Notes under the pieces: generated by a model
Told to the model about the DNA's origin: nothing
Seen by the model: only the letters and a program-made list of their open reading frames with translations
Database searches by the model: none
Program-made: the position numbers and the translations under genes
Part shown: positions 8,896 to 19,400 of the stretch, in pieces
Layout of the letters: each line of letters begins with the position of its first letter
Numbering within the stretch: the stretch's first letter is position 1
DNA from: Huiozyma naganishii CBS 8797
Taxonomy: Eukaryota; Ascomycota; Saccharomycetes; Saccharomycetales; Saccharomycetaceae
Assembly: GCF_000348985.1 (NCBI RefSeq)
Contig: NC_035924.1
Coordinates: 372,001-436,000, forward strand
Direction of reading: 5' to 3'
DNA length: 64,000 nt

Positions 8896-11154
8896 TCAAT
8901 GTTTCTTTACAACACCTGCAGCATTCGCGGAAGAAATAATGTAATCTCTGTAATCGAAAATGGAACCACCAAATTTCTTAACGTTACCGTCTTCAGAGAC
9001 CCATATTTCGTTACAGACACTGTCTATCACGGAAATATCGTGCGAAACCATAAGAACACCACCAGTGAATTTTTTCAAAGCATCTACCAGAGCTTCCAGA
9101 CCTGTGGTATCCAAATGATTGGAAGGTTCATCGAGGACTAGAATATGTGGATTGTTCAAACACAGTGCAGCAAACGCAACACGCGATTTCTGACCACCGG
9201 ATAACAACTGCATCTGTTGAAGACCTAGTGTACCAGTGATACCAAACGCACCCAAATGGCGTCTATACTCTTCATCTGTTTTACCTGGATACGTCTTCGA
9301 CATCCAATCTACTGCTGAAGTATTCAAATCCATAGAGTCAACATGATGTTGAGTAAAGTAACCTATTCTCAATCTCCCGTTTCTTGAAACATAACCTGAG
9401 GTTGGTCTCAACTGTTCCATCATAACCTTCAGTAATGTAGTTTTACCACAACCGTTGGCACCCACTAACGCGATTCTTGAATCCATTTGAACATCCAAAT
9501 TCACGTCTTTCAATAGCAAACTCTGCTCTTCATAGCCAAAGGAAACATCCTGTAGCTGAATGATGGGTGGAGATAGTTTCTCACAGTCTGGGAAGTGGAA
9601 GTTGATACTGGTTTCCACTTCAGGCGGTTCCAAAACGGGGAGCTTTTCCAATTTCTTGATTCTGGATTGAGCCTCTTGGGATTTAGCAGCGTTGTATCTA
9701 TACTTGTCGATAAACTCTTGCAAATGTTTTCTGTACGCCATTTGGTTCTCGTACTCTCTTTGGGCGTTCTTCTTCCGCTCTTCTTTGGTCTGGTAGAAAG
9801 AATCGAAATCTTGACCTCTGTAGTAGTCTAGTCTTTCGTTGTGTTGATAAATGATATCTGTGGCAACTTCGTTCAAGAATGCACGGTCATGCGAGACTGT
9901 TAGAACGGTAGATGGGTACGTCTTCAAGTATTCTGCTAGGTATGCGATGGATGGAACATCCAACATATTGGAAGGTTCATCCAATAGCAGCAAATCGGGT
10001 TGACAGAATAGAGCTCTTGCTAGAGATAATCTCATTCTCCAACCACCGGAAAAGGAGTTCGTTGGTTTCTGTTGAGCCTCTTTACTGAAACCTAAACCGT
10101 ACAAGATAGAAGCCGCTCTTGCCTCTGCCTTGTCTGATTCCATATCTGCCAGTTTTTCGTCAATTTGTAACAAGTGCGCTTCCAAATCTTCACGCTCGTT
10201 ATCCAGTTTCTTAATCTCCAGGGACTCCTCTTCGAATTCTGCTCTCAAATTTTCAATATCTTTCAACCTTTCGTTAATTTTCTTCTCCTCTGTCAGTAGT
10301 TGTTTCCTCCAGACATCAGCATCTAAAACACTCTGTAGAGCTAAAGTCTCGTCACCTCTCAGTTCTTGCTCGACGTGCAAAATGGAGACGTGCTTAGGGA
10401 CGTTCAAATCTCTTCTAGACAAGGCCCTTAGTAGTGTAGATTTACCGATACCGTTCTGCCCGACTAACCCGTATCTGTGACCAAAACTCAAGGTCAATTG
10501 AGCATCAGACAGAATTCTTTGCCCGTCACCAACGTACAAGTCGAAAGCGTCAATCTTGATATCTTTGGATTTACCAGCTGCAGAACCAAACTCTAGAGGG
10601 TTAATCTTCAAGAAGAATGAGTCGTAGTTGTCCTCCTCTTGTTCACCAATCAATTTAGAAGCTTCATATTGAACAAATTTGTTGTTCCTCTTGGCCACTT
10701 TCTTGGCGATTTTCTGTTCCGCTTTAGCCAATTTTTTCAAATCAACTCTTGTCTCCATCTTTCTACCGGTATGCTCAATATCGTTGTTAACACCTAGAAG
10801 GTTCAACGACGTGTTTATATTGGCCTTCTTGTTATGGCTCTGTAAGACGTTGATATCCAGCAACCTCTTCGAGGTGTCACCAGTGACGTCCAACTTCGCT
10901 TTATTCTCCTTCAACTGGATGCTTAATTGTTCCAAAAGATTGTGTGCCAGCTTGTCTACAGCATCTTGAGGTGCACCAGCGTTCACTAGGAGATCGCTGA
11001 CGTACTTAACCTCGTGGTCCAAGTCCATCTGTTGCGCTTGGACGGCATCGAAGGTACCCTTTGAAAGGTGATTGAAGTAACCTACTGCATATTCAGTAAC
11101 AATGGGATCCACAGACGCAGCTGCTCTACGTACCTGGGAGCCAATGGATGACAT
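8896..11154 (-). CDS. GCN20: ABC-F ATPase Gcn20, Gcn2 pathway activator
   Basis: Gcn20 works with Gcn1 on ribosomes to switch on the Gcn2 kinase when uncharged tRNA accumulates. The protein is 752 residues, the same length as the S. cerevisiae protein, and has no membrane segments. The amino third is the Gcn1-binding region. Two ABC cassettes follow: the first with Walker A GLVGQNGIGKSTLL, signature FSGGWRMRL and Walker B LLLLDEPSNMLD; the second with GANGCGKTTLL, LSGGQKSRV and ILVLDEPSNHLD. The linker between them is the charged ABC-F type (EERKKNAQREYENQ). It is convergent with DIS3. About 240 bases with long A/T runs separate it from IGD1 and form its promoter. Confidence 0.97.
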   Translation of the reverse strand: MSSIGSQVRRAAASVDPIVTEYAVGYFNHLSKGTFDAVQAQQMDLDHEVKYVSDLLVNAGAPQDAVDKLAHNLLEQLSIQLKENKAKLDVTGDTSKRLLDINVLQSHNKKANINTSLNLLGVNNDIEHTGRKMETRVDLKKLAKAEQKIAKKVAKRNNKFVQYEASKLIGEQEEDNYDSFFLKINPLEFGSAAGKSKDIKIDAFDLYVGDGQRILSDAQLTLSFGHRYGLVGQNGIGKSTLLRALSRRDLNVPKHVSILHVEQELRGDETLALQSVLDADVWRKQLLTEEKKINERLKDIENLRAEFEEESLEIKKLDNEREDLEAHLLQIDEKLADMESDKAEARAASILYGLGFSKEAQQKPTNSFSGGWRMRLSLARALFCQPDLLLLDEPSNMLDVPSIAYLAEYLKTYPSTVLTVSHDRAFLNEVATDIIYQHNERLDYYRGQDFDSFYQTKEERKKNAQREYENQMAYRKHLQEFIDKYRYNAAKSQEAQSRIKKLEKLPVLEPPEVETSINFHFPDCEKLSPPIIQLQDVSFGYEEQSLLLKDVNLDVQMDSRIALVGANGCGKTTLLKVMMEQLRPTSGYVSRNGRLRIGYFTQHHVDSMDLNTSAVDWMSKTYPGKTDEEYRRHLGAFGITGTLGLQQMQLLSGGQKSRVAFAALCLNNPHILVLDEPSNHLDTTGLEALVDALKKFTGGVLMVSHDISVIDSVCNEIWVSEDGNVKKFGGSIFDYRDYIISSANAAGVVKKH

Positions 11155-11392
11155 TATTGGCTTGTTTCCTTATGCTTTAATTTAACAATCTTTGGTGTAG
11201 CTTTGAATGAGAGAGTAAGATTTAAGATGAAAAAAATTTTCTATTATTATTTTTTTCAATGGTCAATGGAAATATAGAGTATGTATAGCTAAACTTGGGA
11301 AAACCGTAAGGAATATAAGAAGGTAGAATGTGTATGTCTAATAGGTGAAGGGAATGAAATAAAATCGAAGTGAGTCCCTCTTGTTCTCTTTT

Positions 11393-11941
11393 CTAATCAT
11401 CGAAAAGCTTCATTCTGTCGTACATGTCTTTCTTGAAGTCCTCGTATTCAAACGAAGATTTCCTTCTGAACATTGGAGGACTTGCATTGGTTCCCATACA
11501 AAAATTCCGCTCATTATCTTTATCCAAATAGTCTGCCTTCGTGAAAATTTCTTGGCGCATCGTCTCCTCATTCCCCCCGCGGCTCCCGTGTTGCACTTTG
11601 TCTCCCATATCTACTCTCTCACAAATACCGAAACAGGATGTCTCATTGTCCTGGGTAATATCCCGCTGGATATCGTGCTTGGCGTTCTGGAGATCCATCC
11701 CTTTGTTTCCTAAATCCTCTGGAGCGATCTCCGTGTCCCCCCCGTTAGCAGCAGCAGCTTCCCGCAGATTCAACGCGTCTTCGTAGTTGGTTGAACTGCG
11801 TCTTTGTAGCATCCTAGGTACTCCGGGACCCTCGCCTGGATCTTGGAATCCGTAATACTTCCCCACCGTGGGGGAATCCTTGGCCTTGGGAGCTTCTTTC
11901 AAGTTAACAAAATCTTCTGATTTCAACTGTTTAGAGTACAT
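11393..11941 (-). CDS. IGD1: Igd1-type inhibitor of glycogen debranching enzyme
   Basis: This 182-residue, mostly disordered protein belongs to the IGD1/YOL024W pair of S. cerevisiae. Igd1 is a cytoplasmic protein that restrains the debranching enzyme Gdb1. Recognisable elements are SPTVGKYYGFQDPGEGPGVP, a basic-serine motif MLQRRSSTNYEDAL, and the carboxyl block FRRKSSFEYEDFKKDMYDRM ending MKLFDD. The RRSS and RRKSS sites are of the type phosphorylated by protein kinase A. The frame is open well upstream without ATG; the first ATG gives MYSKQLKSEDF. Position beside the YFR018C homolog and FAB1 matches S. cerevisiae IGD1 (YFR017C), 195 residues long. The sequence match is judged from the short motifs, so confidence is below that of the enzymes. 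Confidence 0.8.
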   Translation of the reverse strand: MYSKQLKSEDFVNLKEAPKAKDSPTVGKYYGFQDPGEGPGVPRMLQRRSSTNYEDALNLREAAAANGGDTEIAPEDLGNKGMDLQNAKHDIQRDITQDNETSCFGICERVDMGDKVQHGSRGGNEETMRQEIFTKADYLDKDNERNFCMGTNASPPMFRRKSSFEYEDFKKDMYDRMKLFDD

Positions 11942-12256
11942 ATCGACACTGTTGGTAGACTGGAGCAAGAAAGTATCACCAACCACAACCCGGGGAAACA
12001 CTGTTTCCACCTCTTGCAAGCAGAGATGCACACTACATTTATATTTTTGGTCATACAGGATAATAGAAATTTGTTCCAAGGGGAGTCCCGTATAAAAAAA
12101 AAAGCGGTTTCCTTAATGCAGCCACCCGGAAGTATGTCCCTCCGGGTGGCCACAGAAGCTGCCGCAGAACACATTACCCGAAGAGGAAATAGTGGGAAAA
12201 GAAACGCAGATCAGGTGCCGAGTGTCCCAAAAGGGTAATGATCAGGTGCCTTTCCC
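11942..12256. promoter_or_regulatory. Upstream region of IGD1 and downstream region of the glutaminyl cyclase gene
   Basis: About 315 bases. An A10 tract lies around 12095-12104, with a GC-rich segment beyond containing two nearby copies of CACCCGGA/TCCGGGTGG type sequence (12121-12152) that form a short inverted repeat. A CCCGGAAG..CCGGGTGG hairpin is therefore possible. No further gene was seen. Confidence 0.35.
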
Positions 12257-13252
12257 TCACGTCACGTTCGCGGGCAGTGCGAACAGTTCATGGAGGCACT
12301 CGCACATCATGACAGCCCACTTGTTGACCTCTCCCTGGTCCAGATGGTCGAAGTCGTCGTCAATGGTGTGCCACTGTGGTGGGAAGGGGGTTGGGATCAG
12401 GTGTAAAGGAGCGACCCCTTTCTTGTAGAAGGGGACGTGGTCGTCCTCGATGAGAACCTGGTTTATGAGCAAGTATGCGATATCCTCTACGTCAAGTTCC
12501 TTGTGATGTGACGTTTCCTCCGCGAATTCTGTGGTCAAGTACGCGTCCTCGATCGAGTCAAGTAGTTGGTAGTAAGGGTGGCCCTGTCGGTAGTAGGACG
12601 GGATCTTGACTTGGGTCTTCCCACCGATTAGGTCCATGAGGATAAGGATCTCAATACGGGGCAGGAGTTTGTTCTTTTCCCATGACTCTGCTAAATGACG
12701 GGCCCCGTACAGGGAGTCCTCTGGTGTCCAATCCTTCACCGCTTCCTCTCCGTCAAAGAACACAATTTTGAGCCCCATATTGTGGTTGATTAAAAGAGAG
12801 TCGTGTTGGAATGCCTCGTCCATGAACTCTGCAGCGTACATCATGATAGCACAGGACGCAGCACTGTCCATGGCCCCAATGAACCCCGCGGGCTCAAATT
12901 TCGTGTCGTAGTGTGCTGCAAGAACGATAAAGCTTGCGGCAGTCGGGTTCCACGTGAAAATAAGATTAGTGAAATTCAAACCATTCTCAAAATGTGTATC
13001 CTCCTCAACAATCCATTCACTATCCAAGTTATTGGCAAAATGAGACTTGATAAACTCACGGATTTCAAGGGACTCGTTACTACTAGGCAATCTCGTAGTG
13101 TTGAAAGGCAGTAATAGATTATGCTTGCTGTCGTTTGTTAAAGATAGCTTTGAGGGAAGCGTTTCTGAGTAGTATTGTAAATTGTAATCGTCAATGTCGT
13201 ACCCACAAACACAGATGAAAATCGTCAGCACGACGTGTAGAAACAAAAGCAT
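12257..13252 (-). CDS. Secreted/ER glutaminyl-peptide cyclotransferase-like protein (M28 fold), YFR018C homolog
   Basis: The protein is 331 residues and begins with a hydrophobic signal sequence or anchor (MLLFLHVVLTIFICVCGYD), so it enters the secretory pathway. It then shows the zinc-dependent M28/glutaminyl cyclase pattern: HYDTKFEPAG with the first metal ligands, GAMDSAASCAIMM with an aspartate ligand, and FFDGEEAVKDW followed by DSLYGARHLAESWEK, close to the animal QPCT signature. These enzymes turn amino-terminal glutamine into pyroglutamate; activity here is inferred from family. S. cerevisiae YFR018C (363 residues) occupies the same place between IGD1 and FAB1. The frame is open 26 codons upstream of the first ATG but has no earlier ATG. 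It is divergent from FAB1 over about 200 bases. Confidence 0.88.
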   Translation of the reverse strand: MLLFLHVVLTIFICVCGYDIDDYNLQYYSETLPSKLSLTNDSKHNLLLPFNTTRLPSSNESLEIREFIKSHFANNLDSEWIVEEDTHFENGLNFTNLIFTWNPTAASFIVLAAHYDTKFEPAGFIGAMDSAASCAIMMYAAEFMDEAFQHDSLLINHNMGLKIVFFDGEEAVKDWTPEDSLYGARHLAESWEKNKLLPRIEILILMDLIGGKTQVKIPSYYRQGHPYYQLLDSIEDAYLTTEFAEETSHHKELDVEDIAYLLINQVLIEDDHVPFYKKGVAPLHLIPTPFPPQWHTIDDDFDHLDQGEVNKWAVMMCECLHELFALPANVT

Positions 13253-13457
13253 CGCAACGAGCGTTTCCTCCAATTGCCGGTCGTCTTCTGTTGGTTTTCT
13301 GCTAATGGTTGTCCTACATACATTGTTCAACCTTCATATTTTTTCTTTTTCGTTCCAGCGGATCCCAATTTTTCTCTTTTATGGAATCATTATGTGTTTA
13401 CACACTAATCATTTTCAGTGCCAAGGTTGAAGATGAACAGAAGTGTATGGGCTAATC

Positions 13458-16400
13458 ATGGACAAAGTCGTCGAACCTGATGAAAAACCAAGGATTTCTG
13501 TGCCGTTGATACCAGCTGGACTGAGTAACGGTGCTGCGGTTCCAACAACTTCTACCACTGAAGACTTTGTACCGAGAGCAGTGTTACCCACCACAGCAAC
13601 AATCGGCACAACTTCAGCAGCAACCACACCGACGATACAACTCGATGAAAATCCATTAACTGCTTCCGGTGTCTCTTTGGCTCCGAATTTTGACGCATCT
13701 TCAAAAGAGGGTCACCAGGGCCAGATTCCTACGATTCTCAATGAACACACTGACTTTCCCGATGACCATCATCAAGCACACCCAGTCTCACCTCTTATAA
13801 AGCAAGACTCTATATCTTTTTTACCACCAGCTAATGGAGTGTCTCCCAACGTGGTGCACGATAAACCACGATTCAACTTAGCCAGTAACGCAATGAACGC
13901 ACAAAGGTCAAGTATCTACGCATCTAAATCTACAGTGACGGCAATTCCGATTCGGAATCCGAAAAGCCACAGATTAGTGGATGAAGAAGAAGGAAGGTCT
14001 TCCAGGAGCCGATCCTCCTCAATTACGACCTCACTCTCCAAGAGCTTTCTGTTTGGGTTCTACCATGATAAAAAGAAGGGAGGGAAGCAACCATCCAATT
14101 ATTTGATTTCCAAAGAGTATTGGATGAAAGATGAGAGTGCAAAGGAATGTTTTGCCTGCGGGAAAGCGTTCAACACATTTAGAAGGAAACATCACTGTAG
14201 AATATGTGGGCAGATCTTTTGTCATTCATGCACTTTGATCATCGACGGTTCCAAATTTGGTTACATGGAAAAGATGAGAGTATGCTACCATTGTTTTGAA
14301 CACGCTGATACCTGGCAGGACTCCAGTGATGAGGAGGACACTGAAGATGAATTAGACGTTCATGCGCACGAACATTTAAATGAAGATATTGGCCATACGT
14401 GGGAAGAGCGAACTCAAGACGGCAATACCAATTCATTGGACGACACACATAGCATTTTAGAACAAAATGATAACCATGAAATACCAAATTCGATTCTGCC
14501 CGCTGATCAATTTACTTCGAAGTCTATTTCTAATAAATCTCTTTTTGAAAGGACTTTGATCGCGAAAAGGCAAAGAGAGTTCATTCTACTGAATAAAGAT
14601 GATGCGCAAAGCATTATGACGTCGGGTGAAGACTCAAAATTATTTGTCTCCACACCGTCACCACCACCAAAAATGGCAATTCCTGCAACCAGACAGGGTG
14701 AATCCCTTGAAATTTCTTTTACAGCCAACGATCTCGATAGGCCCCGCTTAAAGGACGGTAATATTGATTCTTATTCCTCTCACCTTTCAAAACCAACTCA
14801 AAGTAATGAAAGATATAGCATTAGAGATGTCGATATGATCCCAGCTAACTACCTGCACCGTCAAAATCGCCATCGCAAGACGACATCCTCCCACTCTCCG
14901 GCACCAGATTCCAATTATCAAAGAAGAAGCATGAATTCATTGAAAAGATCTATATTTAACTATGTCGGCAACAAAACCCAAAGTTCTTCAGAAAGGTCAC
15001 GTGGACTGAATGATGAGTCTGCATCGGCTATTCCCCTCCGAAAGTCAACTCCCCTTTCAGCAGGTCAAGAAAGTGGCGATTCTTATATGGATCAGTCCGA
15101 TCGTGTTATAGGAAACTTTACTAACAAAAACTTCAAGTTTCAGTTCAACTTTTCTAAAGAAAATGGGCACAAAAAAATAGAACGCACTAGTTCTCTTCCT
15201 AAACACCCACTAGATAGTTCAGAAAATGAGGAAGTGGGTAACGATCAGGACAGCCTGGAAGACGAAGGAACCATGTCGATATACTCTTCTTTAAACGACG
15301 CTTCGAAGTCTACAAACCCCATAAGATCGACGAGGAACTCTTCCAAATCGTTCCAACGAGCCCAGGCATCCCTACAGCGCATCAAAACAAGGCGTAAGAG
15401 TAGAAGTAAGGCAGGAACAAGCTCCTTGTACAAAGATATAACCAAATTGACCCATAGTACTCCAAATCTTTTGTCTGTTGTTACCGATAATGGCGACAAT
15501 TCCAATGACTATACCCTTAGCGGTATCGAGCCATTGACAGGGGATAATGTTGCCGTTTCCGATAGTCCTTCTTCTAGTAAAACCAATCCCGTACAAAAAC
15601 TCACCCCCGATCCTCATCAGTCACCAACGAAAAATTTGACAATGAAATACTCAACTACCCAATTTGGGTCGGACCAGTGGAGAAGACTGTCGAGCACCTT
15701 CAGTACGAGACAGCTGCGTACAGAAAGTTTTAATAATGGTAAGAAGAACGAATTAAGTGACGTGGCTATATTACATTTGGAAGCTCTTCTACATCAAGTT
15801 CTAGATGATCAAAATATTGGTGCTATGGAAGCATGGACCCACTTCTTGAAAACTATAACCCTGGCTAGATTACAGAATATTGAATTAAGTGCCAGGGATT
15901 CAAACACGCTGGACTATAGACAGAAATATGTTAAAATCAAGAGGATCCCTGGTGGTCGAGTTGAGCAGTCTGAATATATTCACGGTATAGTTTTCTCAAA
16001 GGCTCTCCCGAGCAAGAGTATGCCCAGACATATTGACAATCCGCGAATTTTACTCGTTATGTTCCCTTTAGAATACGAAAAGAACGGTAAGCACTTTTTA
16101 AGTATAGAAAGTGTTTTTGCTCAAGAAAAAGAATATCTGAACAAGTTAATATCGAGATTGACTTCGCTCAACCCAGATATTGTTTACGTGGGCGCAAATG
16201 TTAGTGGTTATGCTCTGGAACTGTTGATTAATGCTAACATTGTAGTACAGTATAACCTGAAACCACAAGTTATTGAAAGAATTGCTAGGCTCACTGAGGC
16301 AGATATTGTGGTGTCCATCGATAATTTAACTGCAAATGTAAAAATGGGAGAATGTGAGTCCTTTTCTGTCAAAACATTTGTATATGGGAACCTTAGCAAA

Positions 16401-19400
16401 ACATTCACTTACCTACGTGGCTGCGATCCAAAACTAGGTGGGAGTATCTTGCTTCGTGGGGACACAGCTGAAAATCTGGAAAAGATTAAGCACGTAACGG
16501 AATTTATTGTCTACGTTGTGTTTTCGCTTAAATTAGAAAGTTCATTTTTTAACGATAACTTCATTCAAATCTCCATGCCATTTTATTTAGAAAGGCAAGC
16601 GAACATGGCACAGTTGCAATGCACGGGGTACTTCTCAGACTTTTTGGAAAAATTCAACAACAGAATTTTAACTGTCTCTCCGACCGTTGAGTTCCAAATA
16701 CCATTCCTTTTGAAAAAAGCCAGAGAATTGGAAGAGATAATACTTCGCAACGAAGAACAAAATAAGACGCTGAAAGATGAGGATATATCAATTGATAATC
16801 TGGAGGTAAAAGATCTGCATATCGAGTCGACAATTACTTTCAAAGATATGAAGTACATTACGAAATTCATTCGCCAAAGGAATATAGAGGAGTTGAGAAA
16901 GGAATTTATTAGAAGGAGTAGGCAATGGGAGGTGCTTTACGCCTCAACCCATAATATGCTCGGAACAGGCTCTCATCAGTCTATCAATGTGCTATATTCA
17001 ATGGTGTCTACCAAAACTGCGACGCCTTGTATCGGACCTCAAGTTGTAGCAATTGACTACTTCTGGGATACTGATATTTCGATTGGCCAACTAATAGAAA
17101 ATATTGTCTCAGCCGCTTGGTATCCTTGTCATCAAGGGTGTAAAGGAAATTTGTTTGATCACTATCGGAGTTACGTACACGGCTCTGGTAAAGTAGACAT
17201 TTTGACTGAAAAATTCCAGACAAAGCTCCCAAAACTTAAAAACATAATTTTAACATGGAGTTATTGCAAACAATGTGGTACATCTACTCCTATTCTCCAA
17301 ATAAGTGAGAAAACTTGGAACTACTCCTTTGGGAAGTACCTAGAAATCATGTTCTGGAGCAAGCAAGGAAGCCTTTCTGATATTGGTAACTGTGTGCACG
17401 ACTTTACAAAAGATCATGTGAAGTATTTCGGATACAACGACTTGGTAATCAGAATGGAATATTCTGAGTTGGAAGTTCATGAGTTGATGACACCCCCAAC
17501 TAAATTGAAATGGCAACCTAGTGTTGACATTAAATTCAAAGTTGAAAACTACTATGGAATTCTAGACAAAATTAACAGGTTCTATGATAGTATTGTTGAT
17601 CGGTTAGACCGTGTTAAGATTGATAGCATAATCACCGCAAAACAGCTATCAGCTAAAATTAAAATTGATCAACTGAAAGAGCTGGTGTACACAGAGAAAA
17701 GAGCTTTATGCACTGAGCTGGAAAAAGTATATCAGGACTATCCCGGCGATCAGCACTTGCAAATGAACGTCGTTATTAGAAAGGTATATGATAAAGCAGT
17801 GAGCTGGGATTCGGAATTTGATACCTTTGAGAGACAATACTTACCCTCAGAGACAGATATTACACGAATCACTTCAAGTCAATTAAGAAAATTATTCAAG
17901 GATACGGACAAAGAACAGGAGAAAAAGGTTCACTCCTTGGATAGAGAAAAGTTGTCAAAGTCAAACGATGTTTCTGGAATAGACAGTAACAATGGCTCTG
18001 GGTCCAAACACCAGGATGATGGTTCTCGTCAGTGCTCAATACGAAAAGATGGCTCTCTTCAAAAACTTGAATTAGCATCTTCCCTAAAATCTTCGAATTC
18101 TTTGGCTGCATCAAAGCTTTCAACATTCAAGGTCCCTACCAAAGAGAACATACCTCATCAAGATACTACCGTTAATCAAAACGAAGGAGACAATGCGTCT
18201 GGCATCCGAACGGTTATACACCCACGCAACACTCAACTAGATTCGAGGCGATCAAGTTCTGACCATGACTCCACATTGACGGTTGGAAGAGGTCAACGTG
18301 ACTCGAGAGTTTCTCAACTTGCTAACTTTTTCGATAAAATACACTTTGACGCTATATCCAAAGAATTTGAATTGCAAAGAGAGTTTGAAAGGCTACGTCT
18401 GAACAAGGGAAACGTTCAGAGTTACAAAGTTCAAACGTCAACACCGATTGTAGAAATTTATAGAGATGTTAAAGATGCGGTAGACGAACCTCTCCATGAT
18501 CCTGCAAAACAGGCCAAAAATCCTAGGGAATCTACTAGAACCTTGGACGAATTTGAGTTGGGTAAATTTAATGATCAAAAGCTAAAATCTGGCGAAGAAA
18601 GACAAATTGGTACTGGTTTCATGAATCCAGAAGAGTTTATTGACAGAAGAAGGAATGGAAACAATAAATCTTCTATTGGTAAGGAGGTTAATAAAAACTT
18701 AGAAAGCGAACTAGAAAATTCTATAAACAGCTGGGGTGAAAGGGTTTTAAATAGTCACCGGCAGGGCGAAGAAGATAATGATCTGAAAATTGACTCTAAA
18801 AGTAATAGATCTGCAAGTTCTGGCACGTTGAAAAAGCAGCAACTAAGTAAGCCGACAAAGGCTATTGATAAGGATGAAGATGACACACAACCTGATAAAT
18901 CATTGCTGATGAAGGCATTGGCTAATTTTTGGGCGGACAGGTCAGGATATCTTTGGAAACCTTTGGTATATCCAACACTACCATCAGAACATGTATTTGC
19001 TGACAACGATGTTATCATTAGGGATGATGAACCGAGCTCTTTGATTGCATTTTGTTTAAATATGCCGGATTATAAGCAAAAAATGGTTGATATGGGATCA
19101 ATAATAGCCCAAAGTATGAACTCTTCTACTCGCAGAAACCCTTCGCAATCGGTCTCAGGGGGTGACCAGGAAACAAACACTACATTAGAGACTGATGGGG
19201 GGTTGCCAGGCTCATTGCCAAACCCAGTATTACCCAGAGATCAAACGCAATCCACATTACCAATATCTCTTGACACGCCAGAGGTGCTTGAAGCCACCAT
19301 GACGAAGAAAACCGCTGTCCACTTACGATACCAATTTCAGGATAATATGACTGTGATGTCATGCAAAATTTTTTTTACCGAGCATTTTGAAGCATTCAGA